From: Brasenia schreberi
Taxonomy: Eukaryota; Streptophyta; Magnoliopsida; Nymphaeales; Cabombaceae
Direction of reading: 5' to 3'
Length of the DNA: 64,000 nucleotides
Assembly (NCBI GenBank): GCA_036023115.1
Contig: JAYKKT010000090.1
Span: 29,409,501 to 29,473,500 of the forward strand
Under the pieces are notes generated by a model that had not been told where the DNA came from, ran no database searches, and saw nothing but the letters and a program-made list of their open reading frames with translations. Made by a program: the position numbers and the translations under genes. Shown one piece after another: positions 53,601 through 64,000 of this stretch (the stretch's first letter is position 1; each line of letters begins with the position of its first letter).

Positions 53601-54081
53601 TGAAAAGGAAGAAAGACAGCAACTTGAGTATGCATCAAAATTAAAAGAAGATGCAATACGTATGAATGCAGAAACAAATTACCAACAATATAGAGATAAC
53701 ATCCAGAGGATTGAGAGTGAGATTGCTCAACTGAGATTGAAGACAGACCCATCAAAGATTGCTGCACTTAGGTGGGGTATGGACCGGAGCTATGCTTCTC
53801 GCCTTATGACCAACAAAAGTATCCAAAAGGTTAAGGATAGCAGCCTGCAGCTGGTTTATGATGTTGGGAATTTCCCAGACTCCTCGGTTGGAGATGTACA
53901 ACGTGAACGGGAATGTGTTATGTGCTTGACAGAAGAGATGTCTGTTGTTTTTCTTCCTTGTGCACACCAAGTTGTGTGTCTGAATTGCAATGAACTTCAT
54001 GAAAAGCAGGGCATGAAGGATTGCCCTTCCTGCAGGGCTCCCATTCAGCAAAGGATCTCTGTACGGTATGCAGACTCTTAA
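50612..54081 (+). CDS. RING-type E3 ubiquitin ligase, RF298/RF4/MIP1 family
   Basis: Exon 1 is 50612-52852 (747 codons) and exon 2 is 53545-54081 (178 codons plus stop), joined in phase 0 (gag|gtttgt ... ttgcag|gaaaag). The 925-residue protein starts MAAIVARVGQ, with a basic SRNKRKF motif soon after. Around residues 130-200 is the family's conserved block (DWTEFTEAELEELVLSNLDV, then a UBA-like helix region with CWRCYGSKDP). A low-complexity Ser-rich middle follows. A long coiled coil (about 590-850; LQAQLQQWTEWAQQKVMQAA onward) is continued in exon 2. The C-terminal C3HC4 RING has CVMC, LPCAHQVVCLNC and CPSC, all ligands present. It probably transfers ubiquitin from an E2, with the coiled coil for dimer or partner binding. 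The frame is intact. The 692-bp intron contains LINE debris. The ATG was chosen because the frame upstream has no other ATG in reach. Confidence 0.93.
52930..53420 (-). mobile_element. LINE fragment (second RTE-like subfamily) in the RF298 intron
   Basis: 'ctaagtgggggtcggctaca' (near 52962), then 'acatgaattcttagttgcca', and further inward 'ccaaatatctaaaccatctc' and 'gactgcccaaaactcagcag' follow the order of the RTE 3' region but differ strongly from the copy at 32922. It is antisense to the host gene. No tail or duplication visible. Confidence 0.7.
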
Positions 54082-55433
54082 CCTGCATGGTATCTGAACT
54101 AAATAGCATAAGAGTTTGAATAATGAGAGTGGAGAATTGATTTTCCTTTTCAAAATTTGGAGAAAGAAACAAAAGGTTATACCGTTCTACCTCATATTTG
54201 GCCTCAAGTTGTAGAATCATTTGTATACAATTGTGCCAAAAGTTCTCATGGTATTCCGTTGGTTATTGATGCTTATATGTGAAACAAAAGCATTTATTGG
54301 GCTCCGTGAGGTACATAGCAATCCTTTCTATTATCATGTTGGGTTTGTTTAAAGGATTCCATAACCTCAGATATCCATGTCTTTTGGATTTTCCTTCTAG
54401 CTTTGAGTTGAAATTTGTTTGCTTTTCCTATAAACCTTTTCAGCTCTCATCTCCCATGTTTCTTTTTACTTTTGTAACATGTAGTACTCCTATTCATTGT
54501 CGGTTTGTTTCATCTCCTTAGAATTAGGATAGCTTATTACGAAGGTTCATATAATTGATATGATATGCTGTCTGATCTCTGTCTTAGGAGATCTCGTTAT
54601 TTGGTCTTATGTTTGATCTTTTTCTTTGGAAACCTCAAAATTTATATGTTTTATAAAGGCAGATACATTCCATTCTTCTCTATCTAGTCACCTTTCTTTT
54701 ATCATCATCCTTTGAGCTTCCTCTTTTCCTTTTGTAAAAATTGTACTTTAATCCGGTTGGGTTATTTATAGACAACTTATTCTTCCATTGTCCTTTTCTT
54801 TTTCTTTGGAGACCGCCTAAAATTGAGAAGTGTATAGTATTACAAAAATGTTCTCTTATTCTCATTGAAGAAAAGGGATTTAGTGCTCATCTTGTTTTGT
54901 TTAATTAGTTTATGGCTCTCAATTTGCCATCGACTCCCAGCTGGTGTTTCTATTGAAACAAGCTTTTTATATGATTAGCATTATGGAATCAAGTTTTCCA
55001 CGGTGGGTAATATACTCTTCCATTAAGAAGAGCGCTCACTCTTGATATCATCTCTAAGTGCATTGTAGAAAATATATCTTCCCACATGATTGTTAACATA
55101 TCCTGGAGGAATGAATGCAATATAATGGGACTAGACCTTTGATAATAATCTGCAAAAATGCAATCTATGATCTCATCTGTGGTGACCCAGAATTAGTCAT
55201 GGAAAGGATGCTTTAGCGATCAGAGTCTTGTTTCCTAGTTACATTGTTGGGTGGCTTTCCAAGTCATTTCGCTTGGTTAAAGAGGAATGTGCTTTATTAT
55301 GAAACCACACTGTTGATGTGTTTTTTCTGGAGGTACTGTGTGAACTTTATTTTTGCTGCATGGTTTGTTCATCCTCTATGTGCATGGCCTGTTGAAAGAT
55401 ATCTTTCTGTTGAATGAACTTTAAATCTTCAGC
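54082..55433. other. 3' region downstream of the RING ligase gene
   Basis: T-rich DNA without a recognised gene. The likely 3' UTR is within the first few hundred bases; no clear single polyadenylation signal was chosen. Confidence 0.4.
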
Positions 55434-55486
55434 TTGAGCTAACCAGTGCTCGGTTGAATGGCTTGTGATCCTAAATGAGCTTTATG

Positions 55487-55490
<4 letters not shown>

Positions 55491-55542
<52 letters not shown>

Positions 55543-55573
55543 CATATATATATATACATATATATATATATAT
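55491..55573. repeat. TA/CATA microsatellite
   Basis: (TA)n with regular 'tacata' interruptions; replaced by a (CA)n(TA)n tract at the same position in copy B (62235-62276). Confidence 0.92.
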
Positions 55574-55929
55574 TCTTGTAAATAAAGTTTATCAAGCTGT
55601 GGTTCGAGCACAGGAGTTGGGCTTTTCTCATATTCCTTTGGAAATCATAAGGTTTTATAACCATAAAAATGAAATTAGAGCGCAAAGAGATTGATATCAA
55701 GCCAACCTTTGGCTGAGCTCGTTCGTCAGCTTTCTCCATCTCAAGAAAGAAATGAGCATAACAAGTGGAGCATGGTGCTGAATTGTTGCTCGAGCTGACC
55801 TCGGGCCTAGAGATCAAAGGTAGATCGAGCTCAAATGCAAGCTGCATATTTCTTGAACAAGCTGAGTTTCGCTTGCTTGCACTTGCATAGCCCAATCACT
55901 TGCATATCCGGCCTTGGCGGGCGAAAGAC

Positions 55930-56148
55930 ATGGGTTATCATCCATATTGGTGGTGGGTGTACCCGCCACTTAAGGGGAAACACGATCTGAAGAAGACAGT
56001 TGAAGAGGACAATGAGCTTTCAGAGGAGGAAAGCAAGTCTCCCGCTAGTAGAAGTAAGATTTCCGTTGTCATAAATGAGAATTTCACTTTGAAAGCATAC
56101 CTTCCTGAATGTTTCGGAATTGTTGGCAGACAATCTGCCATTCTTTAA
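55930..56148 (+). CDS. Unidentified 72-residue frame in duplication copy A
   Basis: ATG at 55930, stop at 56146. It begins MGYHPYWWWVYPPLKGKHDL and continues with an acidic stretch (VEEDNELSEEESKSPASR) and KISVVINEN. Copy B has the same start (MAYHPYWWWVYPPLKGKY at 62619) but a one-base loss then shifts its frame; the acidic stretch continues in the second frame. Between the copies the differences in the acidic part are largely at third codon positions plus one whole-codon deletion, as in a sequence once under protein selection. It is probably an exon piece of an unknown gene carried by the duplication. Confidence 0.35.
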   Translation: MGYHPYWWWVYPPLKGKHDLKKTVEEDNELSEEESKSPASRSKISVVINENFTLKAYLPECFGIVGRQSAIL

Positions 56149-58150
56149 GTAACATTTTCATGTGTGATTGCTTCAAGAATTGTTGGCAGCAGCTGAGCCA
56201 GTCTTGGTAAAGTTTTAGCTGAGAGGAGCAAAGAAGCTGATGGAATCATATAAGATGAACAGTATAGTTGTGCTTTCTGCCTGCAATTTCTAGTTTAGAT
56301 TGAGATAGTCTATGATGAAACAAGAAAGAGTGGGATCAAGTAGAGAAAGAAATGGTGTGGACCTACTCAATCCGATGAAGTCCAAAAGAAATTGCAGATG
56401 AGGTCTTGATGTTTCGAAAACTTTTATGGACCGGCAAATCCATAAACATCTCCTCAACTTAGAAAATTTTCTAGGTCCGCCACTGAGAGAAAGCGTAGGA
56501 GGGGACACTGCAGTGACTGAGAAAGCGTAGGAAGGGTCCTGCAACCTCTAGAAGAACGTTCCCCAGCCGAGTATGCATAAAGAAGGTGATGATTATCGTC
56601 TCCTCTCAAGGTCATCTTCGTGTTCACCAATTCTCTATCTATTTGGTAATTATCGAGTACTTCTCTTGAATCGAACCGTTCTTGGCAGACCTGTCTTGCT
56701 GTGGCGCTGTGGCATGCCAGGAAGTCTGATTGAGTCGGCACCTCCGTCAACCTTCGGCCGGAACCAATCACCGGTGGGTGTCACCAAGGTCGGCTTGGTG
56801 TGTTCGAATGATGGGGTTCTATCGGTTAGGCAACCGTAAAGGTTCCTATGCACACACCATGTATCGAACTCATGGCATGCATCTTGTGAGTCAAGCGGTC
56901 CGCCAGAGTAGGTAACGCTCTGTGTGCATCTAATTTTTATCGTTGATTGCTCGTTTCACTTAACTCTGAAGAATTCATCCTTTTCACATTACTGATTTCT
57001 CTCTTCATTTTCCCGTGTCTTTTCACATTACTGATCTCTCTAAGTATTAAACTATCACCATATCCTTACTGATAAAACTGTTGAGTATTGGAACGATGAA
57101 TTTCATGTGCTCTTTATGAGGATTGGGAGACGTAAGGATCTTGCTGCTTTTCTACATTGTTGAGGTAGCTGATCATCAAGAATAAGCCCAGATTCAAACC
57201 TTCTATTGAATTTACTGTCATTGACATCAATTTTGCATGGTATGACTTATCTGATTTTGATTGTTTTGTACAATCAAATCGATAATTTCATGAAGTATTA
57301 ATACAGTTTGATACTCCTGTATACTTGACCACCAACACTGCCAAAATTCATCTTTTTTTAAGATCTCCAAAGATGAACCATCCATCAAACTTTATTTTCA
57401 TTCATTTGCAAGTCACTTTAAATTAATTTATTTTAAATTTGCAATAAATTCCCAAGGAAGGTTTTGCAAGGAAAACAGTTGGATGGCATGGATTGCTCTA
57501 GGAGATGCTCTGTGTTGAAACCTCACAAGAAAGCAACCTTTGGCACCTAGACTTAGTGGGTTTGTACCTGGCTTGGTGGTTGGAACCGGACCTGAAATGC
57601 CTCCGGAACCTAGCTTGGGACCTCCTCAATTTGCTTAAGGGTTCCGTCTTCCCAAAAACTGATTGGAATTGACAGCGGTAGCTTGGTTCCAGTTCCATGT
57701 TCCCACTTTATCACAAATGAAACTAGAACCAACCTGAAACTAATGGTTTGGAACCATGGGTCCCAGTTTACTTAGAACCAACCAGGTCTATTGGCACCAA
57801 CTAGGAAAAATGACCTCTGGTACCAGAACATCAATAACTTTCCCTTAAGGTGTATTTGCTAGCATGGCCCATGCAACTGGAACCATGAAATTGGCATTCC
57901 ACAGGCCCGCTTCTCGCTCGATGCAAGCAACCCAAGTTGTTGTTTCATGCTTAAACAAGGGCCCCTTTAGAAGAAGACTCAATGGTTGATTTCCCATTAA
58001 ACAAAATATAATTGTAACTAAGAAAGCTACAAAAACAACTTTATATTCACAAAAATATCAAGAGCGCGTCATCCCCTTTTTCTTTATTAGGAAAAAAACT
58101 GACAGGAATACAAAAGCATTATATTCATTACAAGATATTTGATAAAAGAT

Positions 58151-58957
58151 ATATATATATAACAAAGTTGTCCACCTCTCAATGCTTACTAATGATTAAC
58201 GATTGTTTTTCGAGAAATATTAGCGTAATTTTAAATTTTTTTTAAGAAACTTTAATAAATATTAAAATATTATTATTACATTCAACCACTAAAAAAGTTA
58301 TAAGTGGGCATAAATAGACCCGTGTAGGATCCAAAATATAGTATACATAAGAAAGCTGGTATATGCTAGTGCTAGCAAATAAAAAAAATTTAAAATTCAT
58401 CTATAACCATGAATGGTTGAAATTTAAAATTTAAAAGATAAAAGTACTCATGTAAATAAAACATACATAATTGAAATTTTAAATTTAAAAAATAAAAATA
58501 CTCATATAAATAAATGTATCTCCAAAAAATACATATATACTTTTTTACCTTTTAAATTTAATTTTCTACTATTCATAACTGAAATTTGTTTGAATTTGTT
58601 AATATCTAAGTGTTTCTTTTATATATATATTGGCGACGTGCGACGAATTCGTATTGAACAGCTCACCTTGCAGTGAAAAGGTTCGGGATCTTCCAATATC
58701 TTCAGTCAATTTCATAATGGGGACAGGGAGCCTTATGAAGTTTGTTAAATTCGGTCAAACGTAATTAGGAAGCAATCAAATATTTAAAAGTCAATGACAA
58801 TTCTTTAATAGTTGATATTCTTTAGAAAGAGTAAGATCACGCAAATTCTCGTCACGTCGAAACTTCTCCAACCTGCCATTCTCCCTTGTCTCTTCTTTCT
58901 GCATTTCTTCGTCCTCGTCTCTGCGTCACACACACACACACAGAGGGGGGGAGAGAG
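58151..58957. other. Upstream region of the serpin gene
   Basis: AT-rich DNA with a short TA run near 58149-58160 and 58620-58630, then a GC-richer leader with (CA)n and (G)n(GA)n directly before the ATG. No distinct promoter box was chosen. Confidence 0.4.
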
Positions 58958-60360
58958 ATGAGCCGGATGGAGTCCTTGGTGCGGCTGCCTAGTCGCATTG
59001 CTCTGAAGGAAGCGATGGATAAAAACTTCGTTTCCTCCCCGCTCACCTTCCGGATGGCCCTGGCAATGGTAGCCGTCGGATCGAAAGGACGAACGGCGCG
59101 TCAGCTGCTTTCGTTCCTCAATGCTAAAAATAACGAGGAACTCAACTCGCTCTCCAACCAGATCTTTTCTGTGATCCTCGCCGACGGCAGCACCCTCGGA
59201 GGCCCCATGATATCGTCTGCTTCTGGCATTTGGGTCGACAAATCTATGCCATTCAAACCCGTCTACGAGCAGATCGTGAAGGGTATCTATGCAGCCGAGG
59301 CCAACTCCGTCGATTTTCAAAACAAGGTGAGCGCCTTGGCCAAACGCTAAATGACTTTGTCATTTTTAAAGCTCTATTAAGTTTCAACCATCTCTTTTCT
59401 TCCTTTTCTTTCAATGGTTGAAACTAAAACGCCAAACCAATATAATCGATTCTCAATTTTGGAGACCAAACTAAACCATTATAAGCAACCACACCGAACT
59501 GAAGTATGTAATAGAATAAAAGGTGCTACCGATACCAGTATGTTAATCTTACTATGCTACTGCAGGCCGATGAGGTGGAGAGTGAAGTGAATGCATGGGC
59601 TGAGAACAGAACTAATGGGCTTATCAAGCAAATTCTTCCACCTAAATCTATTGACAGCTCAACTGGGCTCATCCTTGCAAATGCCCTTTATTTCAAGGGA
59701 CTCTGGCAAGAGGCGTTTGATGCATCTTTAACCAAGGATGACTCTTTCTATCCTCTGAAGGGGGATCGAGTACAAGTTCCATTTATGACCAGCAGAAAGC
59801 AGCAGTTTGTAGCTGCTTTTCCCGGATTCAAAGTCCTCAAATTGCTTTACAGACAAGGCCGGGACAGGAGGTCGTTCTCCATGTATTTTTTCCTTCCTGA
59901 TGAGAGAAATGGGTTACACGATCTGCTGAATAAAGTCGACTCGGACCCAGAGTTCATAAACAAACATCTTCCAAAGTTCAAAGTTCTTGTTGGTAGATTC
60001 ATGATACCTAAATTCAAATTCACTTACAGTATTGAAGCTTCTGCGGTTCTCAAACAAATGGGTTTGCTTTTGCCTTTTTCTATGGAAGGGGAATTTACTG
60101 AGATGGTGGATTCACCATCGGCGAGTCTTTTATTCGTGTCGCAAATATTTCACAAGTCCTTTATTGAGGTTAATGAGGAAGGGACCGAAGCTGCTTCTGT
60201 CACTGCTATAAGGATGCGCGTAATGTGTGCTCCCATGCGGGCGCCTCCTAAATATATAGATTTTGTGGCTGATCACCCATTTGTGTTCTTGATCAGAGAG
60301 GAATCTATGGGAGTTGTCCTGTTTGTTGGCCACGTGTTCAATCCTCTTCTTACTGCTTAA
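58958..60360 (+). CDS. Plant serpin (serine/cysteine protease inhibitor)
   Basis: Exon 1 is 58958-59326 (123 codons) and exon 2 is 59566-60360 (264 codons plus stop), phase 0 with gtgagc donor and ctgcag acceptor; a one-intron structure is usual for plant serpins. The 387 residues are near the normal 390. Landmarks: NFVSSPLTFRMALAMVAVGS near the N-terminus, SSASGIWVDKSMPF, the conserved LILANALYFKGLW, and the hinge EVNEEGTEAASVT, which has the small residues needed for loop insertion, so inhibition is plausible. The loop continues IRMRVMCAP and ends before DFVADHPFVFLI. The family end is GVVLFVGHVFNPL. By alignment with plant serpins P1 is probably the second Arg of RMR, a target for trypsin-like or Arg-specific proteases such as metacaspases. 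I used the ATG at 58958; upstream is non-coding repeat. Confidence 0.93.
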
Positions 60361-60540
60361 TCTTTAAACTGAATGTCATGTTTGTTTCTTTATTTGCTTG
60401 TTTCACCGTCAGAAATGGAGATTCTTAGGTTTGTGCCTATTTGATACTGAATAACTTTCTCATGACTTGTTTGTAAAGAACCAGAGTGTGCTCAGTATGT
60501 AATGAAAGAGATGAAGGTAAAAGCAAGGATCATCACTGTC

Positions 60541-60865
60541 TCGCATGTCTTTTACTGAGGTTAATGGGAGAGGAACTGCAGCTTCTTCTGCCATTGCTGG
60601 TATCAGATTGCAAGGGTGTGGTTTAACGCCGGAGCCTCGTAGAAATTGTGGCTGATCGTCCATCTCCGTTGGCCGCATGCTCAATCTATCTATCCTCTTC
60701 TTGGTGCTGAATTTAAACATTCTAAGGGCATGCATGTTTTTTCAGTGTGGAGAAATGGAGATTCTTATGTTTGTGATTATGTTATACTGGATATCAGTCT
60801 CATTATTTGTTTGTAAAGAACCACAATGTGCTCAGTATGTAATTAAAAGGATAAAAATAAAATAA
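60541..60865 (+). pseudogene. Tandem partial copy of the serpin 3' end
   Basis: Repeats the serpin sequence from about 60143 to 60510 (loop, C-terminus and 3' UTR), offset by 391 bases at its start and 340 at its end. It encodes FTEVNGRGTAASSAIAGIRL in the loop position, then runs to a TGA (60651-60653) and loses the C-terminal strands. The 3' UTR words agaaatggagattctta and gtgctcagtatgtaat are conserved in both. It has no splice acceptor in front and no upstream exons, so it is a dead copy; it is the only trace of a second reactive loop. Confidence 0.8.
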
Positions 60866-61736
60866 GGACCGTTGTTTTTGCTTGTATTGGCTCTTTTTTT
60901 TATTACACCCTGGAAAGTACATGTCTGGTTCGGACCCAAAACCGAGGGCTTGAAACCTGAAACGGGAACCAAACTGGTTTGGGGAAGGATAATAAACACT
61001 AGTTGAGCCAACAATATGTTTGCGATATAGGGATTTCAGAAAATACATTTAAGGCGGTTTGGAACTTTCGATTCTCTTTTTAGGTTGGTTTTCAAAGACT
61101 ATGAACCATAACTGAACAGGAGGGTCTCCGGTTTCAATTATCCGGTTCTGCAGACCGACAGGAGGGTTTCCGGTTTCAATTATCCGGTTCTGCAGATGGT
61201 TTGGTTTAGGCTCAAACTGAAAACTTTTGCGGGTCGAGATCCTTTCATCCAACGCACGTGGTTGTTGGCTCATTCTTAGTGTGCTCAAGCTGTCACATTA
61301 ACAATTTTGACTCGACTCATGGGTATCTTTCCCAACCTGCCCTGTGTGAGGCTGGCTTTTAGTGTTGAACCTGTTTTAGGATATATAGAGAGAGACATGT
61401 ATATGAGAGCACCCTTAGGTGCTAGCAAAATCAAACAAATCTCGTCCCTCATATTTGAATCTATTGAAAAATACATATGTACTTTTTACAAGTACACTTT
61501 ATCTACATGGACTTTAAATATCAACCACCGATCATCAAAAACAAAGGGTTGACATTTGTTTAGATTGGCTAGCATTTAAAGATGTTAACATATACGACTA
61601 TCTATCACAAGAGATAGATGGTTGACATTTATTTGGATTTTTAATTTTTTTTTTAATTTAAAAAGCAAAAGTGTTAATGTAAATAAAGTGTATCTTTAAA
61701 AAGGGATACTTAAGGGTGTTAGCATATATCAGTTCC
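60866..61736. other. Spacer with GGTTTC-type repeats
   Basis: Decayed GAACC/GGTTTC words at 60930-61220, a 42-bp tandem pair (below), and AT-rich DNA to the microsatellite. No gene. Confidence 0.4.
61116..61199. repeat. Tandem duplication, 42 bp x 2
   Basis: Units at 61116 and 61158 share acaggagggt.tccggtttca and the following ttatccggttctgcaga, with one or two differences. Confidence 0.88.
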
Positions 61737-61738
61737 TC

Positions 61739-61779
<41 letters not shown>

Positions 61780-61909
61780 TACACATATATATATACATAT
61801 ATATATACATATATATACATACATATACATATATATACATACATATATATATACATACATATATATATATATACATACATATATATATATACATACATAT
61901 ATATATAAG
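61737..61909. repeat. TA/CATA microsatellite
   Basis: (TA)n with many 'catacata' interruptions, about 170 bases. Confidence 0.95.
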
Positions 61910-61959
61910 CCTTTTTTTAGTGTTCATCGGTCCTTTTTTTGAATAATTCCTGAATCGCA

Positions 61960-61963
<4 letters not shown>

Positions 61964-62008
<45 letters not shown>
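61964..62008. repeat. GA microsatellite
   Basis: About 22 GA units. Confidence 0.95.
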
Positions 62009-62010
<2 letters not shown>

Positions 62011-62241
62011 TTGTATCCAATGACAAGGTTCTTGACCTTCAGGAAACAGTGAGACTCCTTGTCCTCCTCTAGATGATGATGAGGATTGTATTAGTTGGTT
62101 TGTGTGTGTTTTAATTATCGAGTAATTGTATTTGCTAGCACAGGAGGCAACTGGAACCATAAAGTTGAGTTCGACATGTAGATGAATGCAGCTTGAGCTA
62201 ACCAGTGCTCGGTTGAATGGCTTGTGATTCTAAATACACAT

Positions 62242-62277
<36 letters not shown>

Positions 62278-62827
62278 TCTTGTAAAGAAAGGTTTATCAA
62301 TATGTGGTTCAAACACAGGAGTTGAGCTTTTCTCATATTCCCTTTGAAATCATCAGGTTTTATAACCACAAAATGAAATTAGAGAGCAAAGAGATTGATC
62401 TCAAGCCAACCTTTGCTGAGCTCGTTCCATCTCAAAAAAAAATGAGCATAAGTGGAGCACTGGTGCTAAATTGTTGGTCGAGCTAACCTGGAGCCTAGAG
62501 TTCAATGGTAGATCGAGCTCAAGTGCAAGCTGCACATTTCTTGAACAAGCTGAGTTTCATTTGCTCGTACTTGCTTTAGCTCGATCGCTTGCCTATCCAG
62601 CCTCGGCCGGCGAAAGAAATGGCTTATCATCCATATTGGTGGTGGGTGTACCCGCCACTGAAGGGGAAATACATGGTGAAGAAAAAGTTGAAGAGGACAA
62701 TGAGCCTTCGGAGGTGGAAAGCAAGTCTCCTGCCAGTAGAAAGATTTCCGTCGTCTTAAATGAGAATTCCACCAATTCTCTATCAAACCTTGGTGGCAGC
62801 ACTAAGCATGTACCAGTAGGGTGTGCT

Positions 62828-62917
62828 CATCCACCGTTGCTGCTGGTGGGGAGTTTGACTCTCAGAGGGTACATGTGTTAGACTTCGGCCTCTTCTTTGT
62901 AACAAAAAAAAGTGACA
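62828..62917 (+). mobile_element. SINE-like fragment inside duplication copy B
   Basis: 'gttgctgctggtggggag' followed by the B-box-like gagtttgactctcag, 'gtgttagacttcggcctc' and a terminal 'gtaacaaaaaaaa'. Same family as 41768-41883; absent at the matching place in copy A, so it may mark an event after the duplication. Confidence 0.55.
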
Positions 62918-62973
62918 AATGATAAAGTGAATTAGGTCATCAAAATCCAACCCGAACCAAATTCACCCCAATT

Positions 62974-62978
<5 letters not shown>

Positions 62979-63039
<61 letters not shown>
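62979..63039. repeat. CT microsatellite
   Basis: About 30 CT units, at the junction of duplication blocks 1 and 2 in copy B. Confidence 0.95.
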
Positions 63040-63043
<4 letters not shown>

Positions 63044-63780
63044 ATCCTTACTGATAAGACTGTTGAGTAGTGGAACGATGAGTTATGTGCTCTTTATGAG
63101 GTTTGGGAGAGGTAAGGATCTTGCTGCTTTTCTACATTGTTGAGGTAGCTGATCATCAAGAATAAGCCCAGATTCAAACCTTTCTATTGAATTTACTGCC
63201 ATTGACATCAATTATGCATGGTATGACTTACCTGATTTTGATTGGTTTGTACAATCAAATCGATAATTTCATGAAGTATTAATACAGTTTGATAGCTTTC
63301 CTGGAACCGTTGTACAACCAGGCTTGGAATGGAACTGGAGGGGGGGCTGGTTCAAGTTCGATGAAACTGAAACTTATGGCTTGGAACCATGGGTACAGGT
63401 TTACCTAGGACCAACCAGGTCTATTGGCATCAACGAGGAAAAACGATCTCTAGTACCAGAACTTCAATAGCTTTCCCTTAAGGTGTATCTGCTAGCATGG
63501 CCCATGAAACTGGAACCATAAAATTGGCATTCCGCAGGCCCACGTCCCAGTCGATGCAAGCAACCCAGGTTGTTTGTTTCATGCTTAAACGAGGGCCTCT
63601 CCAGGAGAAGACTTTGTGGTTGATTTTCCATTAAACAAAATATAATGATAACTAAGAAAGCTAGAAAACAACTTTATATTAACAAAAATATCAAGAGTGG
63701 GTCGTCCCCTTTTTCTTTGTTGCGAAGAAAACTGACAGGATACGAATGCATTATATTCATTACAAGATCTTTGACCAAGG

Positions 63781-64000
63781 CTCTCATTCTCTCTCTCCCT
63801 ATATATATATATATAAATAGAGAGAGAAAGAGAGAGAAAGCCGAATGAGGTTGACCTTTGACATACGCACCTATTACTTTTAGGTAATATAGGTATAATT
63901 TAAATATTTTGAAAAATATAAAAGATATTGTTTTACACTCGAAAGCAATTCATGATCATGAGTGAACGTGGTGGACAAGATTCAACCACTAATATAGAGA
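63781..64000. other. Right edge, AT-rich
   Basis: CT, TA and GA runs at 63788-63838 and then unassigned AT-rich DNA. Confidence 0.4.

Larger units (their letters stand above)
55434..58150. repeat. Segmental duplication, copy A
   Basis: Collinear with 62190-63780 in the same orientation in three blocks: about 55434-56095 with 62190-62775, 57046-57330 with 63039-63290, and 57735-58150 with 63375-63780. Identity is high by eye (for example 'gagctaaccagtgctcggtt' and 'gctgcttttctacattgttg' are identical in both). Copy A carries about 950 extra bases between blocks 1 and 2 and about 400 between 2 and 3; copy B carries a SINE-like piece and a long CT run instead. Confidence 0.88.
62190..63780. repeat. 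Segmental duplication, copy B
   Basis: Direct-repeat partner of 55434-58150. Homology begins at 'cagcttgagctaaccagtgc' (62188) and ends near 'cattacaagatctttga' (63757-63773). The serpin gene and its broken tandem copy lie between A and B. Confidence 0.88.

Overview
The window is nuclear DNA of a flowering plant. The evidence is split plant genes with GT-AG introns, plant-type families (GATL glycosyltransferase, RF298-type RING ligase, plant serpin, plant AdoMet decarboxylase), RTE-clade LINEs with (TTG)n tails, Ty1/copia remnants, tRNA-derived SINE-like copies, a nuclear plastid insertion and very long AT/CT microsatellites. The family or order cannot be fixed from the sequence. Gene density is low, and most of the DNA is decayed transposons and AT-rich spacer.

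Layout, left to right. 1-5.7 kb: RTE LINE copies in both orientations, one a 5'-truncated insertion with a perfect 15-bp target duplication. 7.3-7.7 kb (-): first exon of a plastid-type methionine sulfoxide reductase B whose other exons are not visible. 11.0-15.0 kb (-): a PP2C-type phosphatase with a 2.95-kb intron that holds a very short LINE insertion. 16.5-20.7 kb: decayed repeats, including a GGAACC-rich inverted-repeat element. 21.3-24.3 kb: a mosaic of copia gag, RNase H, LTR and RT pieces followed by two LINE fragments joined head to head. 25-28.6 kb: more GGAACC-rich elements, a minimal LINE relic and a plastid rps15 insert. 29.7-30.7 kb (+): an AdoMetDC4-like gene with two compensating frameshifts. 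32.6 kb: a possible signal-peptide exon. 32.9-34.6 kb (-): the least damaged LINE RT. 38.3-39.3 kb (-): an intact single-exon GATL gene. 40.6-44 kb: SINE-like copies and an old LINE. 44-50.6 kb: microsatellite-rich spacer. 50.6-54.1 kb (+): an intact two-exon RF298-like RING ligase gene with LINE debris in its intron. 55.4-58.2 and 62.2-63.8 kb: two direct copies of a segmental duplication flanking an intact two-exon serpin gene (59.0-60.4 kb), which is followed by a broken tandem copy of its own 3' end.

The host genes do not form one pathway and are a normal plant mixture: methionine-oxide repair, phosphatase signalling, polyamine synthesis, cell-wall glycosylation, ubiquitin ligation and protease inhibition. 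The unusual signal is structural: several datable LINE insertions with visible target duplications, a shared-stop LINE subfamily, an inverted-repeat element family with 8-bp duplications, a serpin whose reactive-loop region has been duplicated and has diverged, and a segmental duplication whose short reading frame changes mostly at third codon positions. No clearly new multi-gene system was found.
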